64,000 bases of DNA from CAIVAT01 sp037141055 (GTDB taxonomy: Bacteria; Bacteroidota; Bacteroidia; Bacteroidales; FEN-979): the NCBI GenBank assembly GCA_037141055.1, contig JBAXDH010000005.1, positions 3,139 through 67,138 on the forward strand, written 5' to 3'. This document shows positions 1 through 9,054 of this stretch, one piece after another. A program made the position numbers and the translations under genes. Numbering within the stretch: position 1 is the stretch's first letter; the number at the start of each line of letters is the position of its first letter. The notes under the pieces are model-generated. The model was not told the origin of the DNA, did no database searches, and saw nothing but the letters and a program-made list of their open reading frames with translations.

Positions 1-674
1 AAGTCGGACCGCATGCGAATCTCATAGGTGTTGGTGTCTGTGTAAACATAGAATTCCGATTTTTCGGTTGTGGCATTGATTCTTCCCGACAGGTATTTCA
101 GCCTGGCTCCCCAACTCAGTTTACGCTTAAAGGCATAGCCCGAAAAAGAAACTCCCCATTCATCATAAGCAGAGAAGTTTACGGATGGAGCAACGTTGAC
201 TTCCTGCCCGAAAATCATGGGGGCCGCGTTGCCGTACCAGAGCAGGTTGCCCAAATTCGCAGGGATGATGGCATGCTGGCTGAGCCGCTCACGCACGCTG
301 AAACCAAGAAAAAACCTGCCATGCCCGACCTGTGTGCCGAATGATAACATTTCCACGTTGGAAAACTGCCAGAACTGGTCGTTTTTTGCTAATTTGTCCA
401 GAAAATTCTCAACTTTGAATGTTACAGAATCGTATGAATCGCGTTCGATGACATCATTGTACGAAAAGGGGTGGGCATATGCCGACTGCATCCCCGACAA
501 TACCGGGATGCCGATATAGAATTTCTGATCAGGAATGAATGCAGGGTTGAGGAATATCCGTTGGGGAATGATCTGCATGTTGTAAAGTCCAAGGTCGTGC
601 TGTGCAAAAACCCCAGGCGTCAACTGGCTGGTCAAAAAGCAGACAAATGCGAAATAAAAGAGAACTTTTGTCAT
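1..674 (-). CDS. DUF5723-like outer-membrane protein, 3' end cut by window edge
   Basis: The reading frame opens at an ATG at 674 and runs to the window edge with no stop, so only about the first 224 residues are present. It begins with a signal peptide ending near VFAQH, followed by alternating beta-strand sequence with a phrase RIFLNPAFIP typical of PorP/SprF- and DUF5723-type Bacteroidota outer-membrane proteins. The likely place is the outer membrane as a beta-barrel. It lies 21 bp downstream of a lipoprotein gene on the same strand, a pairing that suggests a joint envelope role. The family is called from the N-terminal style only; the exact function is unknown. Confidence 0.7.
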   Translation of the reverse strand, partial: MTKVLFYFAFVCFLTSQLTPGVFAQHDLGLYNMQIIPQRIFLNPAFIPDQKFYIGIPVLSGMQSAYAHPFSYNDVIERDSYDSVTFKVENFLDKLAKNDQFWQFSNVEMLSFGTQVGHGRFFLGFSVRERLSQHAIIPANLGNLLWYGNAAPMIFGQEVNVAPSVNFSAYDEWGVSFSGYAFKRKLSWGARLKYLSGRINATTEKSEFYVYTDTNTYEIRMRSD

Positions 675-695
675 TTCAAGGCGATTAAACTCCTG

Positions 696-2351
696 CTAAT
701 TGTTGATTTCAAGGGGTATCTTCAGTTTCGCTCTTGCAGTAAATGTAAGCCGGAGCAACTGGTCGGCCCGGAGTTTGACATTGACCTGGCCATTATCAGA
801 AGTATGAAGCACCGCCTTCACCAGTACTTTTTTTACGTTCGCCAGGTTGTGCATCCGGTCAGCTGTCAGGATGAAGGTGGTGTCCTTTGTGCCATACTGG
901 CCCGGGTAGGGCAGGTGTGTGGCCGGATCAACCGGCGCTTCATTGATCATGATGTTGTCCTTCCCGGTGAGGGAATCCGTTTTGTTATAGAATTCATCGG
1001 TGAAATAAACCTGCATCCGTGTGTTCATGGGCAGTCCGTTCACAATATATGTCCTGAAAGCAAGGTGTTCGAGTTCCTCCGGTTTGGAAATCGTCAGGTC
1101 GAATGTGTCCTGCAGTGTGAGGTTGTCAAAATGGCCGTAAAGAGGCAGTTTGACGCGCAGGTCCCCGTAAAACGAACTTGTGTCTGAAAAAAAGTTTACA
1201 GGCGTTCCCGACGGGTTTATAACGGCCTTGATCTGGAATGCAACGTTGTCGGGTTTCAGGTTGAAGAAATCGTTCATTGAATTTCCCGTGTTTGCATTGT
1301 TATAATACATCGGCGTAACAGTTGGCTTTGTGGCGGTGATCAAAGGGCTGGGCACGGAAAAGAAAGCCCCGGCACCAAGATTGCCGGCGATATCCATGGC
1401 GTTGCCGGAAGCATTGTTGATTGCGACAAGTTTTTCAATGGTCACATCAGCTGGTATGCCTATCGAGTTCACGATGGTCACCGATGCCTGGGGATCCACA
1501 AAATATACTTCACCCAGGGCAAAGGCATTGTTGAACACATCCACCCTCACGGTATCGTCCAGTTGCGGCAGGGTTTGATGACCCAGGAATCCCTCGAACC
1601 TTCCTATTGTATCAATCGCAACCTGGAAATCAGCGGCGATATGATCCCCGGAAACCGGCCGGGTCGATTTTCTTAAAAAACCCTCGACCTCGGCCTGCAC
1701 GATGTTGGGAGCGGAAGACAGGTCGAGGAGAACTCCTGCTATGTCAATAATGGTTTCTGCGGGACCCGAAACAAAAGGTCCGATGGGAAACGTAAACGGG
1801 GCTCCGTTTTTTGTTGCGTTCAGGATCCGTATTGTGAGATATCCGTCGTTGGCAAAGGTGTGTTGTGTCGTTACGCGGATTGCCCCATTTTTTACCAGTA
1901 ATTTATCCACCCTGATGTCGGCGCTGCCGCCGGTAAGGTTGAACGTAAACGGTACCGGCGGTATAATAAGGTCACCTGTGCCGAGGGCAGCCTGTTCTTC
2001 CGCAGTGACCGGGTGTGAATAGGAGAACTCTACCGGCGTAATCCGGATGAGGTCGTTGGGCCTTACCCGGAAGGCGTTGTTGTTGTAATAATATAATATC
2101 GAGATCTCCCCGTTTTCATCAATGTAAAAGTGATCTTCGGTCCCGGTCTGGGTTAACGCATCTTTAAGGGTAAGGCTGTCGTGCACGAGCGGCAGCGCAA
2201 AATCGGGGTTCCACGACAGGTCCTTTACTTTGCTGAAGTCGAAATCCTTCCTGCAACTTTGAATCGTGAACATTATGATGAAAAAGGCCATGGTGATGCC
2301 TGTCAGTGATTGCAGCCCGGATCTTCGGTTTTCATTGTATGGATCATCCAT
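696..2351 (-). CDS. Large putative outer-membrane lipoprotein of unknown function
   Basis: This 551-residue protein has a short hydrophobic segment followed by a lipobox-like FTIQSC near residue 33, so it is probably exported and lipidated. An internal Met at residue 21 (position 2291) would give a more normal lipoprotein signal and may be the true start. The remainder is rich in beta-strand-like sequence, Asn, Asp and Thr, with no catalytic motif that I recognise. It precedes the DUF5723-like barrel gene by 21 bp, so the two are probably co-transcribed and may work together at the outer membrane. I do not recognise a named family. Confidence 0.75.
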   Translation of the reverse strand: MDDPYNENRRSGLQSLTGITMAFFIIMFTIQSCRKDFDFSKVKDLSWNPDFALPLVHDSLTLKDALTQTGTEDHFYIDENGEISILYYYNNNAFRVRPNDLIRITPVEFSYSHPVTAEEQAALGTGDLIIPPVPFTFNLTGGSADIRVDKLLVKNGAIRVTTQHTFANDGYLTIRILNATKNGAPFTFPIGPFVSGPAETIIDIAGVLLDLSSAPNIVQAEVEGFLRKSTRPVSGDHIAADFQVAIDTIGRFEGFLGHQTLPQLDDTVRVDVFNNAFALGEVYFVDPQASVTIVNSIGIPADVTIEKLVAINNASGNAMDIAGNLGAGAFFSVPSPLITATKPTVTPMYYNNANTGNSMNDFFNLKPDNVAFQIKAVINPSGTPVNFFSDTSSFYGDLRVKLPLYGHFDNLTLQDTFDLTISKPEELEHLAFRTYIVNGLPMNTRMQVYFTDEFYNKTDSLTGKDNIMINEAPVDPATHLPYPGQYGTKDTTFILTADRMHNLANVKKVLVKAVLHTSDNGQVNVKLRADQLLRLTFTARAKLKIPLEINN

Positions 2352-2428
2352 GGCGTATATTGTTCAGGTGAATCTTATTCTTCAACTAAAGTACAACGAT
2401 TAACCCCGGAAACCTAATAATGTTTAAG

Positions 2429-3322
2429 CTATCCGTTCCGGTACTGCTGCAGTCCGATTCCGCTTACGATCAGGATGAGCCCGGCCACCGTGGATGCCAG
2501 GATTGTTTCACCAACCGAAAAATGGATGATGATCAGTGAAATAAAGGGGGATAAATAAATCAGGTTCGAAACCCTGGCCGTGGTTGTGGAATATTTCAGG
2601 GCGTAAAGCCACAGCACAAACGTAATTCCCATTTCAAACAGGCCGATATAGATTCCCCCAAGAATCCCCTGCCGGCCAGGAAACGTCAATCCTCCCGACA
2701 CGGCGATGGCAACAAGGGAATAAAGAAATCCGAAACAGAAGTTAAGAAAAAGTTTACTTACTGCTTCGCGGTGGTCCTTCACGTTGAAAATCCAGTAGAG
2801 TGCCCACAGAATTGCGCTGCCAACGGCCAGCAGCACTCCTGTGGTATGCTGAACACCGCTGCCGCCTGCGAATGTGAGAAGATCGCCCCGGCTGGAGATG
2901 AGGACAATGCCTGTAAAACTGATCGTGATGGCGATGATGCTTACCAGGCTTATTTTTTGCTTCAGCATCGGGATCGAAAGCAATACCAGCACAAGCGGCC
3001 AGATGTAGTTGAGCGTCCCGGCTTCCTGCGCCTGCAGCAGATCGTAAGCTTTCAGCAGGACCGAATAATACAGGAAAGGGTTGAGCATGCCAAGGAACGC
3101 TGACCACAGCACATCCTTCCCTGTTAGTTTTCCCAGGAGGTTCAACTTTCCCTGAACCGCCATGATTGCGAACAATGCAAGGCACGCAACAAAGGCAGAG
3201 ACGAACAGTAATTCCTGCGGACCGAGGTAGCGCAGGGATATCTTAAAAGCGGATCCGATGGTTGACCAGCAGGCAATTGCAGCAAATGCAAATAAATATG
3301 CTTTTTTCTGGGGTTTCATCAC
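2429..3322 (-). CDS. EamA/DMT-family permease
   Basis: A 297-residue, very hydrophobic protein with about ten predicted membrane helices arranged as two EamA repeats, each about 140 residues. This is the drug/metabolite transporter superfamily, whose members usually export amino acids or small metabolites across the inner membrane; the substrate cannot be read from sequence. The start MMKPQKK is followed at once by the first helix. It is divergent from the carbamate kinase gene with only 62 bp between the starts, so both promoters sit in that gap. A second, distinct EamA gene lies at 8013-8900. Confidence 0.85.
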   Translation of the reverse strand: MMKPQKKAYLFAFAAIACWSTIGSAFKISLRYLGPQELLFVSAFVACLALFAIMAVQGKLNLLGKLTGKDVLWSAFLGMLNPFLYYSVLLKAYDLLQAQEAGTLNYIWPLVLVLLSIPMLKQKISLVSIIAITISFTGIVLISSRGDLLTFAGGSGVQHTTGVLLAVGSAILWALYWIFNVKDHREAVSKLFLNFCFGFLYSLVAIAVSGGLTFPGRQGILGGIYIGLFEMGITFVLWLYALKYSTTTARVSNLIYLSPFISLIIIHFSVGETILASTVAGLILIVSGIGLQQYRNG

Positions 3323-3356
3323 GTGGCGAAGGTACTTAAAGATTCGAAAAATTTCC

Positions 3357-3364
3357 TAATTTTG
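3357..3364 (+). promoter_or_regulatory. TAnnTTTG -7 element for carbamate kinase gene
   Basis: TAATTTTG matches the Bacteroidota sigma-ABfr -7 consensus and lies 20 bp before the arcC ATG, in the short divergent gap with the EamA gene. No clear -33 TTTG is visible at the expected distance. Confidence 0.5.
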
Positions 3365-3384
3365 CCCCCTAACCCGATAAACTT

Positions 3385-4329
3385 ATGAAAAAGCTTGCTG
3401 TTGTTGCCCTTGGAGGGAATGCTCTTTTGCGCGGAGATCAGAAAGGAACGATTGATGAGCAAGAGGCCAATGCCTTTGCAACTGCCGAAAGTCTTATCAA
3501 ACTTATCAAACGGGAATATAACATCGTGATCACCCATGGCAACGGTCCGCAGGTGGGCAACATCATGCTTGCCAATTCCGCCGGGTTTAAAATGTTCGGA
3601 ATCCCCGAGATGCCTCTTGATATCTGTGTTGCCTATTCCCAGGGATTTATCGGCTACATCATCGAACAGCAGCTGAAAAACGTGCTGGAAATGCACGACA
3701 TGGAGCGCGACATCATCACCATCACCACGCAGGTCCTGGTAAACAAGGATGATCCCGCTTTTCAGAAACCAACAAAGCCTGTCGGGCCGTATTATACCAG
3801 GGAAGAAGCCGATGTGATGGAAAAAGAGACCAAATCCGTTTTCAGGGAGGATCCCCGCGGCAGAGGCTGGAGGAAGGTTGTTGCTTCCCCGACGCCGCTG
3901 GTCATCATCAATAAAAAAACCATTGAATCAATTGCACGCGGCGGGCAAATCGCCATTGCAGTAGGGGGAGGCGGGATTCCCGTTTATTATGTCGAACCAA
4001 ATAAACTGCAGGGCATCGATGCGGTCATTGACAAGGACCTTGCCTCTGCTTTGCTGGCTTCACAGATAAACGCGGATAAATTTTTCATTCTGACCGATGT
4101 CCCCAAAGTGTGCATCAACTTCAACACCCCGCAGGAGAAATCGCTTGACCGCCTCACTATCGCCCAGGCAAAAAGATACCTCGAAGAAGGCCAGTTCCCC
4201 GAGGGAAGCATGGGCCCTAAAGTTCGTGCAGCCATTCATTTTGTGGAGCGTTCCGGAAAGGACACGATTATCACGAAAACAACGATGCTTGGGATTGATA
4301 ATGGCGGGACGAGGGTTACGCTGGTGTAA
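3385..4329 (+). CDS. arcC: Carbamate kinase
   Basis: Carbamate kinase interconverts ATP plus carbamate with ADP plus carbamoyl phosphate, usually making ATP from carbamoyl phosphate in arginine, agmatine or purine breakdown in the cytoplasm. The 314-residue length fits the family. The N-terminus VVALGGNAL and the ITHGNGPQVGN motif are diagnostic of the amino-acid kinase fold carbamate kinase branch, and AVGGGGIPV is the nucleotide-site glycine loop. No arginine deiminase or ornithine carbamoyltransferase gene is adjacent, so the pathway that feeds it is elsewhere. The gene overlaps the converging TM1266-like gene by 14 bp. Confidence 0.95.
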   Translation: MKKLAVVALGGNALLRGDQKGTIDEQEANAFATAESLIKLIKREYNIVITHGNGPQVGNIMLANSAGFKMFGIPEMPLDICVAYSQGFIGYIIEQQLKNVLEMHDMERDIITITTQVLVNKDDPAFQKPTKPVGPYYTREEADVMEKETKSVFREDPRGRGWRKVVASPTPLVIINKKTIESIARGGQIAIAVGGGGIPVYYVEPNKLQGIDAVIDKDLASALLASQINADKFFILTDVPKVCINFNTPQEKSLDRLTIAQAKRYLEEGQFPEGSMGPKVRAAIHFVERSGKDTIITKTTMLGIDNGGTRVTLV

Positions 4330-4576
4330 ACACCATCTTTTTCACTTCCAGCCCGTCAATTTTCAGCAGCTCATTTTCGAGTTTATAGAATTCCTCCATG
4401 CTGCCTGTAAGTTCCAGTATGATCAAACCGCTGCGGGAGCATAGGTTGTCCTTCACTTCATGAAGTCCAAGCCGTGTTTTGATGGTGCAGCCAAATTTTG
4501 TCAGAACCGCCTGAACTTCTGATACTTCTTTCACCCTGTTGGTGATATGAATACCAAGGACCCAAATCTCTTTCAT
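4316..4576 (-). CDS. TM1266-like ACT protein, iron-only hydrogenase system putative regulator (copy 1)
   Basis: An 86-residue ACT-like protein of the TM1266 family, which is typically encoded with [FeFe]-hydrogenase maturation genes and is annotated as a putative regulator. The family look is the N-terminal strand VLGIHITNR, the RLGLHEV core and the GLIILELTG strand. A close paralog lies at 6271-6528; by eye about half the residues are identical. This copy is the last gene of the hydG - TM1266 - kinase - TM1266 run, 4 bp after the kinase stop. Biochemical role is not established for the family, and direct DNA binding is not implied by the sequence. Confidence 0.8.
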   Translation of the reverse strand: MKEIWVLGIHITNRVKEVSEVQAVLTKFGCTIKTRLGLHEVKDNLCSRSGLIILELTGSMEEFYKLENELLKIDGLEVKKMVFTPA

Positions 4577-4580
4577 GGCA

Positions 4581-6260
4581 TTAATTCAAAGGAATATCTT
4601 GTTTTTTACCCATTAAATTCCGGAAAAGGATGGTGAAAGCAGTCCCGTTCTGGCGGGATATTTCTATACTTCCGTCCAGTTGTTCCACCAACAGCCTGAC
4701 GATGAACATGCCCAGGGAATTTTCCGAATCCAGTGAAAACGAATCCGGCAATCCTACACCATTATCCTTAATCGTCAGAGAGAACATTTCGCCCTTCACT
4801 TTTTGAAGGTGAACCTGGATTTCCCCATCCTGTTGGCGGGGGAAAGCATATTTAAAAGCGTTTGTAAGCAATTCATTTGCAATAAGGCCCAGAGGCAGCG
4901 CAGTCTCTATGGTGACATCCGTTGGTTCCAGCGAAGTGACAAGGTTTACACGGTGCCCGCTGAACGTGCCGGTGATGATTGTCGCAAGTGAATGCAGATA
5001 TGTGTGCAGAGGTATGCGGTCAAGGTTCTCGGATTTGTATAAATGTTCATGGATCAGCGCCATGGAACGGATTCTCATTTCAATGTCACGGATGATGCGT
5101 CGCAGTTCGGGGTCGTTGTTGTTGCGCAGTTGAAGGTTGAGCAGGCTGATGACGATGGCAAGGTTGTTTTTCACCCTGTGGTGGATTTCCCGCAACATAA
5201 TCTCCTTCTGCTCTGCATTTTTCTGTTTCAGGACTTCCACCTCCCGTTCCTTGGAACGGTCGCGAAGAATGGTCATCACCTGGATTACCTCCTTATCTTT
5301 GAAGATGGGTACTTTGCGGATTTCCATAAAGATATCCGCGCCGTGGAACGACATTTTATGCTCCGTCAGGAGCACCTCCCCGTGATCAAAAACATGCTGG
5401 AGTTCTTTAATCGTCGAATCAGTGGCGAACGGAAATATATCCAGGATGTGCTTCCCGACCACGTCAACAGGATGTCCGCTACCATGCTGTCCCTCATTTA
5501 GGGATGAATTGATGATCACGATGCTGAACTGGCGGTCAACCACATAAATCCAGTCCGGGATCGAATCAATAGTGTTATGGTACTGGATCTCCGAACGCTG
5601 AAATGCTTCCACAGCCTGTTTACGTTCCTGTATCTCCTGGAGGAGGTGGAGGTTGTTTTTCGATAGCGCCTTCTGGTGTAAAAAATTCTTCCAGTTAAGC
5701 GCTCTGAACATGTATGCCATCATGAATCCGATGGAATATATGGCAATTACAAAGAAAAGATTGTTGAAGAAGATGAAGGGTTTATTTGCAAGTGTATGGT
5801 TCAGAATGTTTGCAATGGCAAATGCAATGATTTGAAACAGCCCGATGATCACAATTGTGAGGAAAGGCATTTTGTAAAAAACGAAAAGTCCGATGATGAC
5901 GAGCATCACCCAGGCGTAATAATATTCCGAGCCTTTCTGCGAAAGGTCGGAGTTGACGCCGACATAAAATAAAGCCAGGCAGACAAAGGTGTTGAGGATG
6001 ATATAGACAAGGTGCAACCACTTCTGGAGCGGTTTGATGTAAGTGATCAGGATGGATAGAACCATTGCCGGGGAAATGATCCAGAATCTCATGTAGTACA
6101 GTTGCTCAGGAGAGTTGGGAAAAAAGATGGTATTGAAAACGGCAAAGCCGGAAAACATGACAAGGGTGAGGAGCAGCCCGATGCGCATGGCAGGCAGCGA
6201 AGATATCATGAAGAAATCCTGAAACTCTTTTTGTAAATCCTTTTCCGATTGATTGCCCAT
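4581..6260 (-). CDS. Membrane sensor histidine kinase with PAS and HisKA_2 domains
   Basis: I choose the start MGNQSEKD at 6260, which leaves 10 bp after the upstream TM1266-like gene; the longer frame to 6362 would overlap that gene by 92 bp. The 559-residue product has about six N-terminal membrane helices (roughly residues 26-190), a coiled linker, a PAS domain (about 225-340), then a HisKA_2 dimerisation motif LREIHHRVKNNLA with the phosphoacceptor His near residue 361, and an HATPase_c domain with N-box NELLTNAFKYAF and a DNGVGLP box. It is an inner-membrane signal-sensing kinase; no response regulator is encoded nearby. Its place between two TM1266-like genes downstream of hydG suggests a hydrogenase-related or redox signal, which is inference. 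Confidence 0.88.
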   Translation of the reverse strand: MGNQSEKDLQKEFQDFFMISSLPAMRIGLLLTLVMFSGFAVFNTIFFPNSPEQLYYMRFWIISPAMVLSILITYIKPLQKWLHLVYIILNTFVCLALFYVGVNSDLSQKGSEYYYAWVMLVIIGLFVFYKMPFLTIVIIGLFQIIAFAIANILNHTLANKPFIFFNNLFFVIAIYSIGFMMAYMFRALNWKNFLHQKALSKNNLHLLQEIQERKQAVEAFQRSEIQYHNTIDSIPDWIYVVDRQFSIVIINSSLNEGQHGSGHPVDVVGKHILDIFPFATDSTIKELQHVFDHGEVLLTEHKMSFHGADIFMEIRKVPIFKDKEVIQVMTILRDRSKEREVEVLKQKNAEQKEIMLREIHHRVKNNLAIVISLLNLQLRNNNDPELRRIIRDIEMRIRSMALIHEHLYKSENLDRIPLHTYLHSLATIITGTFSGHRVNLVTSLEPTDVTIETALPLGLIANELLTNAFKYAFPRQQDGEIQVHLQKVKGEMFSLTIKDNGVGLPDSFSLDSENSLGMFIVRLLVEQLDGSIEISRQNGTAFTILFRNLMGKKQDIPLN

Positions 6261-6270
6261 GATGCTGTTA

Positions 6271-6528
6271 TTAAAGACCGAATACCATCCGTTGAATTTC
6301 GAGTCCGCCAATATTGCCAAGTTCCTCTTCGAGTTTATCGCATTCGGCCCGACTGCCAGCAAGATGGAGGATCACAACACCGACGCGGCTGCAAACATCT
6401 TCGGTAACTTCATGAAAACCAAGCCTCGATTTGATGACATGGGCAAACCTGGATAGCGTTTGCTGCATCCGGCCTGCCTCTTTGATCCGATCTGTGATTA
6501 GCAACCCGACAATCCTGATTTCGTTCAT
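6271..6528 (-). CDS. TM1266-like ACT protein (copy 2)
   Basis: An 85-residue paralog of the product of 4316-4576, with the same core signatures (RLGFHEV, a CSR triplet, VIILHLAGS, GLEIQRMVF). The TM1266 family is usually linked to [FeFe]-hydrogenase maturation loci. It is 12 bp downstream of hydG and 10 bp upstream of the histidine kinase, so all four genes probably form one transcript. Two non-identical copies in one operon suggest a hetero-oligomer or divergent ligand binding. Confidence 0.8.
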   Translation of the reverse strand: MNEIRIVGLLITDRIKEAGRMQQTLSRFAHVIKSRLGFHEVTEDVCSRVGVVILHLAGSRAECDKLEEELGNIGGLEIQRMVFGL

Positions 6529-6540
6529 AATTCCTGATTT

Positions 6541-7971
6541 TCAATAATACAGGTCACGTTTTCCCGTCCTGATCTGGTCGATTCTTTCTGTTAGTTTTAT
6601 TTTGAACGATTCGTCTTCAATCTCGTCCAGTTTCTCCTGAAGCAATTGATATCCCTTGATTTTGGTTGCTTCAGGGGCATAATCTTCCAGGTATTCCACC
6701 ATGGTCATCAGGGCGTTTGGCTGGCAATACCGTTTAATGAAACCCGGAACCGAAAACTCCATGAAGTGCTCGCCGGTTCTGCCCAGGCGGTAACATGCGG
6801 TGCAAAAGGATGGAATATATTTTTGTTCGATCAGGTCGTCCATGATCTCATTGAGGCTCCGGCCATCGTTGATCTGGAACTGCTCCAGGTCGATATCCTG
6901 ATCCTCGTTGGTTTTTTTTTTCGAGTAGCCGCCCATTTCAATGTTGGTGCCGCCGTCGATCTGAGAAACGCCAAACTGCAGTATCTCGTTGCGAATGATG
7001 GCAGGCTCCCTGGCTGTCAGAATGAGGCCGGTATAAGGTACTGCTAGACGTAAAATGGCAACAAGCCGGGTAAATTCATCGTTGCTGACAGCATGCGAAT
7101 TGTCAACGTTCAGTTCCGATGCATACTGTATCCTGGGAAAGGAGATGGTATGCGGCCCGACATTATACACAGCCTCGAAATGGTTTGTATGCCGCACCAG
7201 CCCGAGAACTTCGAATCGCCAGTCGTATAGTCCGAACAGGGCCCCGATTCCAACATCATCAATCCCTGCTTCCTGGGCGCGGTCAAGCGCCGTAAGTCTC
7301 CAGTCGAAGTTCCGTTTCTGCCCCCCGAGATGAACCTTCGCATACGTTTCCTGGTGGTACGTTTCCTGGAAAATCTGGTAGGTTCCGATTTTGGCATCCT
7401 TCACGATCCTGAACCCGTCAATGTCCATCGGCGCAGCATTGATGTTGACCCGCCGTATTTCGCCAGGGCCGCTCTTAACCGCGTAGACTGTCCTCACGGA
7501 TTCAGCGATGAAATTGGCATCGTACTGGGGATGTTCGCCATAAACTAGGATCAGCCGCTTCTGGCCGGAGTCCTCCAGCGCTTTTACCTGGGCAACCAGG
7601 TCATCCTTGTCGAGCGTGACCCGGCTGATCTTCTTGTTCGAAACCTTAAATCCGCAATAGGAGCAGTTGTTGGTGCACAGGTTCCCGATGTACAACGGGG
7701 CAAACAGCACAATCCGCTGTCCGTATATTTTTTCCTTCAGCGCCCGTGCTCCCTGCTTGATCTCATCAATCAGTTCAGGATCCGTGGCACTCATCAATGC
7801 TGCTGTTTCTGCAAGGGTAAGCCGGTTTTTTTCAAGCGATTTGGCAATGATATCCCTGATCTGTTCTTTTGATGCGGAACTGCTGTTAATATATCCCCAT
7901 AATTCATCGGAATCAATGAAGGGCTTCATCCTTTGATCCTTGATCTTTAACTTTTCCGGCCTGAAAATCAT
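6541..7971 (-). CDS. hydG: [FeFe]-hydrogenase maturase HydG (radical SAM tyrosine lyase)
   Basis: HydG cleaves tyrosine by radical SAM chemistry to give the CO and cyanide ligands and an Fe(CO)2(CN) synthon for the [FeFe]-hydrogenase H-cluster. The radical SAM triad is in LCTNNCSYCGF, and the C-terminal second-cluster motif is complete: CTAC, then 22 residues, then C. Length (476) fits the family. The start may instead be the Met at residue 15 (7929), since the DNA before it resembles an intergenic 7-mer repeat. A -7 box TATCTTTG lies at 7989-7996. The maturases HydE and HydF and the hydrogenase itself are not in this window; the downstream genes are two TM1266-like proteins and a sensor kinase. 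Confidence 0.93.
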   Translation of the reverse strand: MIFRPEKLKIKDQRMKPFIDSDELWGYINSSSASKEQIRDIIAKSLEKNRLTLAETAALMSATDPELIDEIKQGARALKEKIYGQRIVLFAPLYIGNLCTNNCSYCGFKVSNKKISRVTLDKDDLVAQVKALEDSGQKRLILVYGEHPQYDANFIAESVRTVYAVKSGPGEIRRVNINAAPMDIDGFRIVKDAKIGTYQIFQETYHQETYAKVHLGGQKRNFDWRLTALDRAQEAGIDDVGIGALFGLYDWRFEVLGLVRHTNHFEAVYNVGPHTISFPRIQYASELNVDNSHAVSNDEFTRLVAILRLAVPYTGLILTAREPAIIRNEILQFGVSQIDGGTNIEMGGYSKKKTNEDQDIDLEQFQINDGRSLNEIMDDLIEQKYIPSFCTACYRLGRTGEHFMEFSVPGFIKRYCQPNALMTMVEYLEDYAPEATKIKGYQLLQEKLDEIEDESFKIKLTERIDQIRTGKRDLYY

Positions 7972-8012
7972 AATAAAAAATAGATAGGCAAAGATACGGT
8001 AAATGCAGCAAA

Positions 8013-8900
8013 CTAAATCTTTTTCCTCGACCGTTCCGACAGGTATACCCCCCCGATGACCAGTGCCATGCCTGCTGCTTTTTGGATTGTAAACAATTCG
8101 GAAAGGATTAAATACGAGAAAAATGCGGTGAATACCGGGATGAGATTTGAAAAAATATTCGACTTGCTGATCCCGAGAAGCTTCACCGAATGTGCAAAAA
8201 AAACAAAAGCAACGGAAGAGGCCAGCACCGAAAGAAAAAGCATCGAGGTAATGATCTCACCCGATAGCGGCACCGCAATTGCCGACTTCGCCTCAAACGC
8301 GAGGAAGAATGGCAGGAACAGGAAAATCCCGACAAGGTTCTGATTGGCCACGAGCAGGAGAGCCGAGTATTTCAGGGTGAGTTTTTTCAACGTTACCGAA
8401 TACAGCAATGCAGAAAGAACGGCGCCGAAGAGAAAAATAACTCCCCTGGTGTCGACTGCAAACGAAAGATCGCGGGATATTAGCATCACAAGCACACCGC
8501 TGAATGAAATCGCGATTCCGACAAAGTTGACCGGGGTTAGTTTTTCCCTGAAACTGAGGTACCCGATTAGCGGAGAAAAAACCGGGATGGTGGCGATGAT
8601 GACTGCGGCAATGATAGGGGAGGAGAATTTTAATCCGTAGTTTTCCCCGAGGAAATACAGGAAAGGGTTGAACAGCGCACTTAACAGGACCAGTTTATAA
8701 TCCCGGCGCTCGATTTTTTCTTTCCTGCCCATCAGGAAGATAAGTGCAAATAGAATTGCAGAAGAGATGATAAGCCGGATAAAAATTATCGTGACCGGCT
8801 GGTACGAATGAAGCAACTGGGCACTCCAGATAAAGGAAAGCCCCCAGAAAAGCATGGCCGCAAGCGGGTAAAAATAAACAGGTATCCGGATTTTTTTCAA
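8013..8900 (-). CDS. EamA/DMT-family permease
   Basis: A 295-residue inner-membrane permease with about ten helices in two EamA repeats, ending in a short basic tail (SERSRKKI). Substrate is unknown; family members export amino acids, purines or other metabolites. It is only moderately like the EamA gene at 2429-3322. Its promoter is so close to the start codon that the mRNA may be leaderless. The stop lies 41 bp before the hydG start on the same strand, yet hydG appears to have its own -7 box. Confidence 0.87.
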   Translation of the reverse strand: MKKIRIPVYFYPLAAMLFWGLSFIWSAQLLHSYQPVTIIFIRLIISSAILFALIFLMGRKEKIERRDYKLVLLSALFNPFLYFLGENYGLKFSSPIIAAVIIATIPVFSPLIGYLSFREKLTPVNFVGIAISFSGVLVMLISRDLSFAVDTRGVIFLFGAVLSALLYSVTLKKLTLKYSALLLVANQNLVGIFLFLPFFLAFEAKSAIAVPLSGEIITSMLFLSVLASSVAFVFFAHSVKLLGISKSNIFSNLIPVFTAFFSYLILSELFTIQKAAGMALVIGGVYLSERSRKKI

Positions 8901-9054
8901 AGTGCTGCAAAGGTAGCGGTTTGGGGTTAGTTACCAAAAACCTCGTATTTTCGTATGATCTGCGAAAATCTGCGTGTAAATCCGCGAAAAATAGTTTTTA
9001 CAAAAACTGTAACATTTCGAAAATCACGCAGTCCATTGTCAAAAATCGGTTGAA
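8901..9054. other. Intergenic gap with short AATCTGCGAAA-type direct repeats
   Basis: Between the divergent EamA and ECF sigma genes, positions 8957-8993 hold imperfect repeats of the phrase ATCTGCGAAAATC / ATCCGCGAAAAA. I see no gene. Related phrases occur near 29850 and 48250, so this looks like a dispersed intergenic sequence style. Confidence 0.35.
8908..8938 (-). promoter_or_regulatory. Bacteroidota-type promoter for the EamA gene, near-leaderless
   Basis: On the minus strand TTTG (8938-8935) is followed after 19 bp by TACCTTTG (8915-8908), a good match to the -33/-7 consensus. The ATG is at 8900, so the predicted transcript start falls within about five bases of the start codon. Confidence 0.6.

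Noticed and set aside
471..1187. Long plus-strand ORF of 238 codons
   Set aside because: It lies antisense to the DUF5723-like and lipoprotein genes, which have signal peptides and coherent frames; its own sequence has no domain and odd composition.
4316..4576. NikR-type nickel regulator
   Set aside because: Only an ACT-like domain is present, with no ribbon-helix-helix; the TM1266 family and the hydG neighbourhood fit better.
6261..6362. Longer N-terminus for the histidine kinase
   Set aside because: It would overlap most of the 3' end of the TM1266-like gene and adds a segment without family character.
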